From Candidatus Omnitrophota bacterium (lineage in GTDB: Bacteria > Omnitrophota > Gorgyraeia > 2-01-FULL-45-10): 52,340 bases of DNA. Where the stretch lies: contig PLNN01000059.1 of the NCBI GenBank assembly GCA_003142795.1, forward strand, positions 36,535 through 88,874, in the 5' to 3' direction. The translations under genes and the position numbers were made by a program. Positions 17,141 through 28,500 of the stretch are shown here, in pieces. The notes under the pieces were generated by a model that saw nothing but the letters and a program-made list of their open reading frames with translations, was not told the origin of the DNA and made no database searches. Within the stretch, counting starts at the first letter, position 1. Every line of letters starts with the position of its first letter.

Positions 17141-18203
17141 ATATAATTCTCGATCCCGGGAAGAGGCCTTCCTCATACGCGGCCTGACAGAACGAGAGCG
17201 GCGCCGACACAGAGCCTTTCGAGTAATACGCCTCCGCCCTGCACTTACCCAGGCAATAATATCTCAACATACAGCGGCCGCATATCCCGGACATCCTGGC
17301 CGGAATATTTTCCCTGATCTCTCGCAAAACGGGATGATCGCTCCAGATGTCCTTTATCCTGTCCTTACCTATCCTGCCCAGGACCAGCCTGTCGACATTC
17401 GATCCTATGCCGCATATGGAGATCGCGCCGTCGCCCAAAATGCCCAATATGTTGAATATACTGCAAGTGCTGATGCTCTCTATGCGCATATTCTTAACCT
17501 GTTTAAAAGCAGGAGGTATATCGAATATCACCCTTATCGGGGACAGGACATTCATCTCTTCATTAAGCTCGTTATAAAAATCTATCGTCTCTTTAACAGT
17601 CAATGTCTCTTGCCGTTCCTGCATGAGATCGGCGCGGCACATGCCCTGAATCAGATTTATTTTAACAGAGGAAGCGCCGAGAGACCGCGATAACTTTATT
17701 GTAGATTTTATATTATCTTTATTCCCTCTCCAAAGAGACGTTATTACCTGTATGCTGAGGCCTTCTTTTTTTAGCGCGGCGATCCCCTTGAGGGCGTCGT
17801 CAAAAGAACCTTTTACGCCCCTCAAGGCTTCGTGAATTCCGGCGTTCGGCCCATCCAGAGATACTGCGATAAGCGTTGCTTGCGCCTGCCTTAAGGCCTT
17901 CGCCTCTTTCTCTCTTATGAAGACGGCGTTCGTTTCCATACTGAGCCTTATCGATTTTTCGCGGACGTATTCCAGGAGGCCGAATATGTCATTCCTTGTG
18001 AACGGCTCGCCGCCCGTCAGCTTGACCGATCTCATTCCGAGCTCGCGACACTCTTCAAGGCAGGAGATTATATCATCGAGCGGCGCCTCATCTTCTCTTA
18101 AGCCCCGACTATCCGCGTAAGGAGGGTTTATCCAGCAGTGCCTGCACTTCAGGTTGCAGTATTTAAAATATAGATATACGGTGCGAAGAGCGAATTTGTC
18201 CAT
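17139..18203 (-). CDS. Radical SAM/SPASM-type peptide maturase, second copy
   Basis: The 354 residues start directly with the radical SAM core: 4Fe-4S motif YCNLKCRHCWI (about residue 14-24), GGEP motif (LTGGEPFTRND) and a C-terminal Cys-rich auxiliary cluster region (CSIF, CGIG, CGRCMLRYYCLGKC and a final FCQAAYEE), resembling SPASM/twitch domains. It lacks the N-terminal PqqD domain of its neighbour, so it probably uses the free PqqD. It lies 13 bases after the S26 peptidase gene. Two different maturases with one precursor suggest two modification steps. The last codons touch REP copy 1, so the natural C-terminus could have been altered slightly. Confidence 0.88.
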   Translation of the reverse strand: MDKFALRTVYLYFKYCNLKCRHCWINPPYADSRGLREDEAPLDDIISCLEECRELGMRSVKLTGGEPFTRNDIFGLLEYVREKSIRLSMETNAVFIREKEAKALRQAQATLIAVSLDGPNAGIHEALRGVKGSFDDALKGIAALKKEGLSIQVITSLWRGNKDNIKSTIKLSRSLGASSVKINLIQGMCRADLMQERQETLTVKETIDFYNELNEEMNVLSPIRVIFDIPPAFKQVKNMRIESISTCSIFNILGILGDGAISICGIGSNVDRLVLGRIGKDRIKDIWSDHPVLREIRENIPARMSGICGRCMLRYYCLGKCRAEAYYSKGSVSAPLSFCQAAYEEGLFPGSRII

Positions 18204-18216
18204 AATTATATCGGGT

Positions 18217-18690
18217 CTATCTTGGTATTATACGCGTTACCGCTTTTAAAATAAAGAAAAACGAGCAGACAAGCGGTTTTAACGGCGCTCGAACGAAGGA
18301 CGGCATCTCTTTGGCCGAACGCCGCATCGCGATAACGGCGTTGGCGAGCCTAACGTAGAATAGCGCGGCAAACCGGCTCTCTTTCAGGACAACCCGGCCA
18401 ATGACATCTGACTGGGCGATGCGGTCCGCGTCGATGTAAAATTGATTATCGCCTTTGGTGAGAAAAATCCTCTCCTGTTTCGGGCCCTCTATCCCGATTA
18501 CGCGGTGGGTCACGGCCCTCTTAGGAAAAATAGGGACACATCCTATTTTCCATATTTTTTGATATATGATTATGTCACCGGCATGGATCGCATCGGGCGA
18601 AACTTCTTCTACAAGAAGCCGCGCGCCGACACGAATGGTCGGCAGCATGCTCTTGCCCTCGAATGGCATAGTGGTAAAATAGGGACGCAT
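18217..18690 (-). CDS. S26-family signal-peptidase-like protein carrying an in-frame REP insertion
   Basis: The product has 157 residues from the first ATG, 150 from the second. It shows the S26 serine motif GKSMLPTI, the strand GDIIIY, a THRVIGIEG motif with the His expected in SipW/ER-type Ser-His peptidases, and TKGDNQFYIDADRI. Between GDIIIY and THRV there are extra residues (KIGCVPIFP) encoded exactly by REP copy 2. The first ATG (18688-18690) lies inside REP copy 3, so translation more likely begins at the ATG at 18667-18669 (MPFEGKSM), although no clear ribosome site precedes it. Context suggests leader cleavage of the Cys-rich peptide. The REP insertions may have weakened it. Confidence 0.78.
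   Translation of the reverse strand: MRPYFTTMPFEGKSMLPTIRVGARLLVEEVSPDAIHAGDIIIYQKIWKIGCVPIFPKRAVTHRVIGIEGPKQERIFLTKGDNQFYIDADRIAQSDVIGRVVLKESRFAALFYVRLANAVIAMRRSAKEMPSFVRAPLKPLVCSFFFILKAVTRIIPR
18525..18551 (+). repeat. REP hairpin, copy 2, inside the S26 peptidase gene
   Basis: GAAAAATAGGGACACATCCT with a following TTTTCC is in frame with the peptidase gene and codes for KIGCVPIFP there. No stop codon is introduced. The stem is AATAGG/CCTATT. Confidence 0.9.
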
Positions 18691-18700
18691 CCTATTTTTT
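18676..18700 (+). repeat. REP hairpin, copy 3, between transposase and S26 peptidase genes
   Basis: The core AATAGGGACGCATCCTATT differs from the others by one base in the loop (GACGCA). It holds the TAG stop of the transposase and the first ATG of the S26 peptidase gene, so it marks the 3' edge of the transposase unit. Confidence 0.88.
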
Positions 18701-19357
18701 CGGTCTTCCTTTTGGACGCAATGAAAACTCTATCCCGAGTTCCTCCGCTATTTGCCGAATGAATTTTTCGGTTCCTGTCGGTCTTCCCGTATAGAGCGCG
18801 CTTCTTATGCGCCTTTTCTCCTCGTCCGCCTCCGGCAGATTCAGAAACGCAATATAATTTTTTCTTTCTTTTTCATTATACCATATAGGCGTTATTAAAG
18901 GACTTTTTCCTGTGCCGGCGATATGCGTTCTCGCACTTGACCATTCATAACATTCCGGACTGTCGGCGATTTCTGCCCGAACGGGATTTCTTTCTATATA
19001 TTTGCAAACCGTCCAAAGGTGCGAGTCTCTTTCTATCACAGACGCGTAAAATCTGGACTCCCAAAGCCTGCCGGTCCGGTCGTATTTCTTGTTTATATGC
19101 TGCGTGTATGTCAGGCTTAATTTTTGCATCATCTTCGACAAGGCAGTTGCGATTAACGGCGTTAGCAACAAGTGCGCATGGTTATTCATAAGGCAATAGC
19201 TGCTTACGCGACAATCGCATTCAGTGGAATATTTTTTCAACAGATCTAAATATATCCGCCTATCCGAGCCATCAAAATATATGGGCTGTCTGTTATTCCC
19301 TCTCTGGACTACATGATGCGGGTAGTCTACGGCTATGATTCTGGCTATCCGTGGCAT
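18692..19357 (-). mobile_element. REP-associated tyrosine transposase (RAYT, Y1_Tnp/HUH)
   Basis: The 221-residue protein has the HUH nuclease motif NNHAHLLL (about residue 58-65) and the candidate catalytic Tyr in TYTQHINKKY (about 90-100). The N-terminal PRIARIIAVDYPHHVVQRGNNR is typical of the TnpA-REP family, as is RLWESRFYASVI then YIERNPVRA. A basic C-terminal tail ends in GRPKK. These single-strand transposases act on REP hairpins. Here the gene is bracketed by REP copy 3 at its stop codon and by the inverted pair at 19495-19560 about 140 bases before its start. All catalytic residues look intact, so it may be active. The bases 19358-19494 are AT-rich and hold no gene that I can see. 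Confidence 0.93.
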
Positions 19358-19494
19358 AGCATCTCCTATTCATTCTGCCGCCTCTATTTTTAAGCACAAT
19401 CGGCGCATCCTTTGCCTTAAGACCTGAATCTTCCCTCACTATATAAGATGCAAAAAACGACAATTTTATTGCAATTTTTTTAAAAAATATAAAA

Positions 19495-19560
19495 AAATAG
19501 GGACACATCCTATTTTTTTATCAGTCTCTTCGGTAAAAAAATGGGATGTGTCCCTATTTA
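19495..19560 (+). repeat. Inverted REP pair, copies 4 and 5 (BIME-like)
   Basis: Copy 4 (19495-19519) and copy 5 (19535-19560) face each other around a 15-base spacer. Read on the minus strand, each hairpin is followed by seven T, so both look like intrinsic terminators. Copy 5 lies directly after the TAA of the giant adhesin gene, and copy 4 faces the transposase. Confidence 0.9.
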
Positions 19561-19561
19561 A

Positions 19562-22500
19562 TTAATTCGTCAGGATGCCGCGGCGGACGCTGGACGATCC
19601 CCACGTGGGAGTTCCGCTACCGACTGTGCCGTTCATCCCGTAGATGGAACTTGAGGTATCCCAGAACGCGTACAGCGTGTTGCCAGCGTTATTGATCGAA
19701 AGCGTCGGGTTGCCGGTCACTATGCCCGCGTAAAGGGTTACTGCAGAGCTCCAAGAGGAGAGCGCGGCGTTGAATTGTCTGTACATCAGCTGATTACTCG
19801 TGTTGGTGTAGATAAGATTGACATTGTGATTAGAATCCATGACGGCTGAGATGGGGACATTGGATCCAACATCAACCGCTCCGGTCGGAATGTACTTCGC
19901 TATATAGCCTGACGATATTCCTTTTACGTCGATGAAGTTTCCGCCAGCGTAAATGTCATTGCCGTTGACCAGCAGAGTATAAACGCCGCCGCTCGAGAAG
20001 CCAACGTCGTTGCCGGCATTTAATGCGTAGAACGTGCTGTTGGAGGGATCATATTTAGCGGCGCGATTGACCGTAACGCCGTTGGCGGTCGTGAAATCTC
20101 CGCCTACATAGATTATTGAATTAAGTATCACCAGGGTGCGGACTGAATTATTCATTCCTGTGCCAAGCGCGCTCCAGCTGGAACCGTTCCACTTGGCTAT
20201 ATAATTTGGATTGGTAACGCCGCCGGCCAGGGTAAAGAACCCGCCGACGTAGACGTGTGTTGCATCCACAACCGCTATGGCATTAACGACGCTATTCACT
20301 CCCGTATTACCATTATACGTAAGCGCATTCCAAGAGCCATTGTATTTCGCAATATAGTTAAGGGTCGTAACGTTGTCGCCGGTCTTGGTAAAACCGCCTC
20401 CCACATAGACATCAGAGCCGGAAAGGACGATCGTGTTTACATAATTATTCAATCCGTTGCCAAGCGCGCTCCAGGTTGAAGTCGAAACGGTCCATTTCGC
20501 TATGCGGTCCGCGGCCGCAATGCCTCCGGCATCGGTAAAATAACCGCCGACATAGAGGTCGGTGCCGTCTGTCGCCATCGTATTTACGTAACTGTTGACC
20601 CCTGTGTTACCGCTATAGACAAACGCATGCCACGAGCCGTCCCACATAGCAAAGCGGTTCAATGTTATCGCGTTATCGGACGTCGCACTGAAGCCGCCGC
20701 CTATATAAAGCTTGCCGTCGATCACGACCAATGCCTTGACGAGACTATTAAGACCGTTATGCCCGTTATCGATGAGGGCCGCCCACGTGCCTGTAGAAGG
20801 CGTGTATTTGGCGATGCGGTTCACCGTAAGGCCGCCTGCCGTTGTAAAGTTGCCGCCTACGTAGATATCTGTGCCCAATACCGCCATTGCGTATACAAGA
20901 CCGTTCGTGCCGATCGCGCCGGAAGCCGGCGTTATCGGGCTCCATGTGATACCGCCGCTGTATATGGACAGGTAACTCGTATTGACGCCGGATGACTGTG
21001 TAAAATCTCCTCCGGCACAGACGTAGTTATTGACATCACGTGCGATAGCTCTGACTGAAGCATTCATACCCGTATCAAGCGCAGACCATGTGTCGTTATG
21101 CCGCAGGGCAATATGGTTGGCAGAATTATTGTCCGCAGTGGTGAAGTCTCCTCCGACGAAGAGGTAGTCGCTGCCGGAATCATAAAGGATGGCTCTGACC
21201 GCACCATTCATTCCTAACCCAAGCGCTGACCAGGAGTTGCCATCCCACTTTGCAATGTAGTTGACAGAGCTGCTGCCCGCATTGGTAAAATCTCCTCCGG
21301 CGTAGACATTGCTGGTGTCCGTGCCATCGATCGCATAGACAGTTCCGTTAAAGCCGTCGCCAACAGGGTCCCAGTAGTTGCTACCACTACCTGCATTATC
21401 TGATACAGCTATTCTATTTGCGGCAATCTGCTCACCATGATAGCCGTAAGCTATCGTAAAATCACCGCCTGCAAAAAGAGCTTCTTGGCCATAGGAGCTT
21501 CCTGCTGTTACTTTCAAAGCGCGCACGGTTCCATTTACGCTGCCATAAGCCCCAGTTGCAGACCAACCACCTCCGTCGTAATTGTAGGTGGCTACATAGT
21601 TAAAATTATTACCGCCGGCAGTAGTGAATGCGCCGCCGACATAGATATCATAATAAGTGATGCTCGTCGCCAATGCATACACAGGGCCGTTTGTGCCCTC
21701 ATTTCCGGCGCCGCCTAATGCGTACCAGCTCGTGCCATTCCACATCGCGATGTAATTAACGTCGGTCTGGCCGCTTCCAGCCGTGGTGAAGAGACCTCCC
21801 ACAAAAAGGTAGTTACCTCCATAGGCGCTGCTTGTCGTCAGAGCTCTAACCGAACCGTTAACGCCGCCGGCAAGATCAACCCAGGCGGAACCATTCCATT
21901 CAGCAATATGATTGATGGCGCTGCCGCCGGCCGTTGTAAAATCTCCGCCGACATATAGGTTCCCGTTCCATATGATCATCGCGTATACCGCTCCATTCAG
22001 ATCGACGTACGGGAACGCGAACCAGGCATAGTCTCCGCCGTCATTCGGCTCGGTCCAGTTAGTGCCGTTATAATAATAATGGGTAATGTTATTAGATATC
22101 CCGGAAGCTAAGATATTCATCGTCCCGGAAGCGCCCGGCAGGAGCACTATGTCGCTCAAAGTCTGAGAGCTCTCTCCCACCTTCACGGCAGTTGTCGGCC
22201 AGGCGGAGATATCGCCGCTCACTACGTTAGTCGATTTCTTTACGTTTACCTGATAATAAGTTCCCTGCACATAGTGGCTGGCGGCCGCCCATACATAATT
22301 ATCCGTGCCTATAGCCAATGTGGGCTTTGAGTAATAGTCGCCGTCCGACGTGCCGCTGAATACTGTCACTTCGCTGCCGAATCCGATACTGGTCGCACTG
22401 ACTGCCCCTTTATTTAACACTATATTGTAACCGTTCACGGTCGCCACGACCGCGTATCCTGCGCCATAAGCTACCGTGAATGTTGGCGTGGTGAAGGAAC

Positions 22501-25500
22501 CGCCCAACGTCGATACTGTCGTCCACGTCGAAGTGTCGGTGGAATAGGCATACTGCACGCCGGAGCCCGTATAATAGAAGGCCCAGTATTTCGAATTGCC
22601 GGTATCATAGAAGGTCTTTCTCTGGTTCTCGTTCCAGGTCGCTGAGCCGCTGCCGGAAATATCGATGCTCAGGACATGGCCGACGAACACACCATAATCG
22701 CCAAGGATGAGGCCGCCGTTCGTAATAGTGATGTCATTGGTTGCCGTGAGATTGCTATTCATTGTCCAGCTTCCGGACGCGTTATTGAAGATGATATTAT
22801 AGAAACTTGATGAGCCCGGGCTAATAGTATGTGCGGTAGCGCCATTAAAGGTAACCGTGGAAGTGCTGCGGTTAAATGTGCCTGAATTAACCCAGTTGCC
22901 TCCGACATGAATAGCGGTAGCGCCGCTGCAAGTAAGCGTTGCGCCCGAACTTATGGTAAGAGTGCCTGTTGAGCTTATTGTGTATACGGCTACCGTGTAT
23001 GTGGCGGCAGTAGCATACTTTGAAAGCGTCAATGCTCCTGCAGAGGTAACCGCTTGTAAAGTAGATGCGCCTTCGCTTGTTAAGGAGATATCGCCCGTTG
23101 TTGAGGTCAAGGTGCCTGTTGCTGTTAATGCGCCTATGGTGGTCATTGTTATGGTTGTAGCTGAGGCACCGCTTGTGTTTAGTGATGTAGGCTGATATGT
23201 GCCACCAACTGTAAGAGATGCGCCTGTTACGGTGATAGAGCCTAATGTAAGGGCCTTGTTATAGTCAATAGTAGTGGTAGTTGTATTACTCATCGTGCCT
23301 ACGCTTAGAGAAGCGCTGCCGGCATTAGTAATACAGATATTCGGATGGTTGCCGGATATGGCAGTAAGCGTAGCAGCATTAACAAGTAGGTTCTGCCCGC
23401 CTGCCTTACCGATGTCTTTACCTGAGCCGGCCGAAAGAGTAATCGTGCCGGTGGGGGTTGCGGTTATTGTACTGGAATTATTCCCGTAAATATGACCATT
23501 GGTTGCGGTTATTGTAACGGTGTTCGTGGTGCTGGTATTGCAAGATATATTGGCGTTCTGGGTAATATTTCCACCACTTGATGATATGGTAATACTCTCG
23601 CTACCGGGGGCTCCACTGCCGATTAAAGAAATGCTGCCATTCTGGCTAATATCGCCGGAGGCAGAAATACTGATCAAATCGTTACCGTTGCCGTGGCCAA
23701 TGCTGATACTGCCGCTTGAAGTAATAGTAACGGTTCCGCTTGCTGCGGAGATAGTAACAGTACTACCGCTGCCACTAGAGTTTACAGCGATACTCGAATT
23801 TATATTAACATTGCCGCTTACGGTAGACGAAAGGGTGACGGTCAAACCGACTGCGCCGCCGCCGGAAATAGTTGAGTTTTGTGTAACATTGCCGGTGGCA
23901 TATACATTAACTGCATTAAGGAAGTTGCTGACCGCCCCGTTTAGCGTGACTGAGGCAGGCCTGGTAGAAGCGCCTATTGAAAGAGCATAGGCAGTTCCTT
24001 GGAATGCGGGACCCGTCAATGTATTAAATATAAACGCTCCGGGCGTTCCTGTTGAATTTATCGTAAGATTGCCGGTGCTGGAAAGCGTACCCGCAGTATG
24101 GTTAATGGAATTGGCGCTGAACGCACTGGCCGTCAAGGTCTTGCCGGAGGCATCTATTACAAGCGCTGCATATGTCGCTTGTGGGATAGTATTCGTATTT
24201 ACAAATGTAAAGCTGCCGACGGTAGAATTCGGGATAGTAAGCGTGCCTGTGCCGACCTTGATAATGCCTGAGTTAGATATTGTGGCTGAACCGGCGCTCA
24301 AGATTGTATTATTGGCGCTCAAGTCAAGCGTTGCACCAGAGGCTATCGTCAGCGTATTGCCTGATCCTACAGTAATAGTGCCTGCAGCTGCGGTGTAAAC
24401 ACCAGTGCCGGATAAATTGAGATCGCCATATGTGGCTTGCTGCACCGTAGCGCTGTTACTTACGTAATTAAAGTTACCGACTGTTGAATTGGGTATTGTA
24501 GGAGTGGCGGTGCCTATTTTGATAATGCCGGAATTGCTGATCGAGCCCGACACGCTTAACGTAGCGTTATTCGCGGCGAGGTCAAATAATTTCCCGGAAT
24601 CAACCGTCAGTGTCCCGCCTGAAAGAATGGTTATCGTGCCGCTTCCCCGCACTCCCGAGACGCTCGTATTAGAGATACGCAGATTGTAGAACGAGACGTT
24701 AGTCTCGGTCTGCATCGCGGTTCCATTAAGGGTAACCGTACTCCTCCCTGCGCTAAAAGTTGAACCCAGATCCCCACTGCTGATATTGATCGCGTGGTTA
24801 ACCGTCGATCTGGAAACGAGACTGCTTGGCGAATAAAGAAACAGATTTGTGATGGACAATGTCTGGGCAGCGGTATTATCCTGGGAGCCGTTATTCCCCA
24901 GATTTACCGTGACAGTCCCCGTGAATGGCGCACCCTGGCCAATAAAAAGAAGGTAGGCGTCGATCTCCAAAGATGAGCCGGCTGCAGAATGGCCGATATT
25001 TACTATTTTGGTCTGTCCGAGGCCGAGGCTAGCACCTAAATTGAGGGTATAGAAGCTGGTATTAGCAGTACCCGTAATGTTAGAAGTCGATGTTCCATTA
25101 AAATTAACCGTGCCGTTATTGTGCGTGAATGTGCCGTTATTAGTCCAATTGTGTTCAATATTAATGCCAGAACTCCTGCCTGTAAGAGTGCCTGTTATTG
25201 TAATATTATAGAATGTTGTGGTTGTTGCGCCGGATATAGTCGTGTTACCGTTAAATATCACGATACCATTACTATGAGTAAATGTGCCATCATTGCGCCA
25301 GTTGCCGGATACGCTCATGGACGAGGGAGCCACTAGTGCACTAAACGAGATGTTATAGAATTGGTGCGTAGCGGAGCCGTATATTGCGCCATTATCGAAA
25401 TAGACGATGCTGTGACCCGGCGTAAATGTCCCGTTATTTGTCCAGTTGCCAAGGATGTCTATTTCATTGCCAAGATTCGATACTGAAACGAAGACTCCGC

Positions 25501-28500
25501 CGCCTGTCGTTCCCTTATTTATAGTCAAGTCGCCATTAATCAGCAAATACTGGCCGGTAATGTTATCCTGGGTCCCATTGTTACCTAAGTTTACCGTAGT
25601 TGTCCCTGTAGTCTGGGTAGTCGAACCTATGTTCAGCGTAGCAACGGTTATGGTCAGCATTGAGCCTGCATCGGAGTGCCCTATATTTATTATCTTGCTC
25701 TGTCCTGCACCGAGGGTCGTGCCGAGATTCAATATATTGAACTCGGTATCAGAAGTTCCTGTAATATATGAGGTGTCGGTGCCGTTAAAGGTGACTGTGC
25801 CGTTACTATGTGTGAATGTGCCGTTATTCGTCCAGTTGCCCGCAACATTTATATTGCCTGAAGGAGCGGTTAAGGATTTGGTAGAATTAATAGTAACGTT
25901 ATAGAAAGAATTGGTGCTTGAACCGCTTATGGTGGTGGTGCCGTTAAAGGTGACTGTGCCGTTACTATGTGTGAATGTGCCGTTATTCGTCCAGTTGCCG
26001 TTAACTGATAAATTGCCGGTTGTTGAAACGAATTCTCCGTTGGATATATTAACATTCCCGGTCACCGCAATACTATTTGTTCCGCCCGATATTTTACCTG
26101 AACCTGACTGGCTAAGATTGCCCTGCACCGTTAAACCATTGGAAGTCTGCGTGCCGAAACTGACAAAAGAAGATGGATCATTCTGGTTATTGTATTGGGT
26201 GGCGATCCAGCCTGCTGAACGGGCAACCGTCGAAACCGTTGCCTCATCCATCATCCCATTCAGTAAGCGACCTGCTGAACTTTGCGCAATATAAAACTCC
26301 CCGTCTGACGAAAAGTTGCCGGACATTGCCTGAGAAACATCCGGCGTATTATTATTAACGTATATTTTCATAGAAGAACCGTCATATGTGGCGGTAACTA
26401 AATACCATGCGTTTGTGTTAAGGCCGGTAGTGCTGTCCAGTTTTATCTGGGAATTGCCATCGGAAAGAACGAATTGGAGTTGATTACTAGCGAGCGCGGC
26501 ATCCCCCATCCTGAATAAAGCGGTGTTCGTATCCCCATCCTCTTGTCCCAGTACTGTAGAAATATAAGGGTAGTTTTCCTGGAACGAAGCGATATTGATC
26601 CATGCCTGAAAGGTCAGGCTTGAACCGGATAAAGCTATAAAGCCATTGTCTATAGAAGAAGTGCTCCCATTAAAACCACCCGCCCCGTCAATCTTCCCCA
26701 CAACAACTGACGTATCAGTATTAGTCCCGTCGTAGCCATTCCATGTCGAATCTAAGGTATTGAGGTTTCCACTACTATTCGCAAGATGCCACACCGCGAG
26801 ATATCCATTAGTCCACACGCTTGTCGGGTCTGCCTGACTCGTGCAATTAGAGTTACCATAGTTCATGTAGAAAGTGGTATCTGATGTGGATGAAATATGA
26901 AATAATTTTACCCAGATATAGGCTGTATCTGACGTTGCGCCTCTTGAATAATATTCTATTTGATAGGACAACCTGTTGCCGTTTGAATCCATGAAAACAA
27001 GGTCCTGGCCCAAAGATTGGGCATGCGCGAACAGGTCTGCGTCATTGCTGATCAGAAGAAGCACGGGAAAATCGGTCAGATCGCCTGATACTAAAGTATG
27101 ATTTATGGTCATAGATTTCCTGTATGACCAGACATATAGGGTACTGCTTCCTGAATGCGTCAGGTTATAGAATGGGCTGCTGCCTATTGAGAGATCCTGC
27201 GTGCCTTCGCCGTTAAAATCCACTGTTCCCGAGTTATGCGTAAAGGTACCGCCGGTTTGCAGCCAGTTGCCGCTTACATAGAGAGTGTTGCTTGGGGCGG
27301 TCAACATGCCGTTTGCGATGACGATGTTATTTACCGTCATATTTGCGGTGGAAACCGACCAGGCTCCGCCCACTCCGTCAAAAACAACATTATAGAAACT
27401 TGAACCGCCCGTACTAATGGTTTTGCCTATAGAGATTGCGTTAAAGGTAACCGTGCTGATCCCGGCGTTAAAGCCCTGACCGCTATTGGTGTTATTATTC
27501 GTCCAGTTGCCGCCCACATTGATAGCATGTGCGTATGTTGACCCTGTGGAGACGAGTTTGCCGCCGCCGGTTGACCCTATATTAATGGTCAGGTCGCCTG
27601 TCACTGTCAGCGTCTGGGGAATCGTGTTAGTCCCGCCGGAGTACGTTCCTAAATTTACCGTAGTGACCCCTGACGTCTGGGAGGTAGAGCCGATATTCAG
27701 CGTAGTGGCTGTGATAGTCAGCGATGAGTCTGCAGTGGAATTGCCGATATTTATCGTACTGCTTTGTGCCGCACCGAGGGTCGTGCCTAAGTTCAAGGTA
27801 TAGAAGGTGGTATCTGCAGTTCCTGTAATGTAAGAGGTGCCGGTGCCGTTAAAGGTGACTGTGCCGTTACTATGTGTGAATGTGCCGTTATTTATCCAGT
27901 TGCCCGCAACATTTATATTGCCTGAAGGAGCGGTTAAGGATTTGGTAGAATTAATAGTAACGTTATAGAAAGAATTGGTGCTTGAACCGCTTATGGCGGT
28001 GGTGCCATCAAAGGTGACCGTGCCGTTATTGTGCGTGAATGTGCCGCTATTCGTCCAGTTGCCGGAAATTGTTATATTCTTGCCATTGGCATCCAGTGTG
28101 CCGGTTGTAATAGTAAGACCAATTGTGATGAAATCTGCAGGAGTTGTAAATGTCGAATTACGGTTAATGGTAAGATAATTCGTGAAATATATCATATCGG
28201 CAGCGGATTCCTGCAGCTTGTATGAATAGCTGAACGTGCCGGTTACTGTAAGGGTCTGGCCGTTCTTATCGAGCGTACCGTTTGTTATGGTAAGGTTATG
28301 GTTTACGGTAACGGCTGATGAGAGGTTAACAAGCGTTGATGTGCCGTTCATCACCACGTCGTAAAAGGGGCTTGTGCCCGCGGTAATGGATTGCTTGGCT
28401 GTTCCGTTGAATGTGACGACTGATATGCCGCAGGTGAAGCTATTGGCGACTGGGCTGTTATTTATCCAGTTACCGCCCACATTGATGACATGAGCATACG

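Noticed and set aside
19293..19508. Minus-strand 71-codon frame upstream of the transposase
   Set aside because: It overlaps the transposase start out of frame and begins within a REP; its content is AT-rich spacer.
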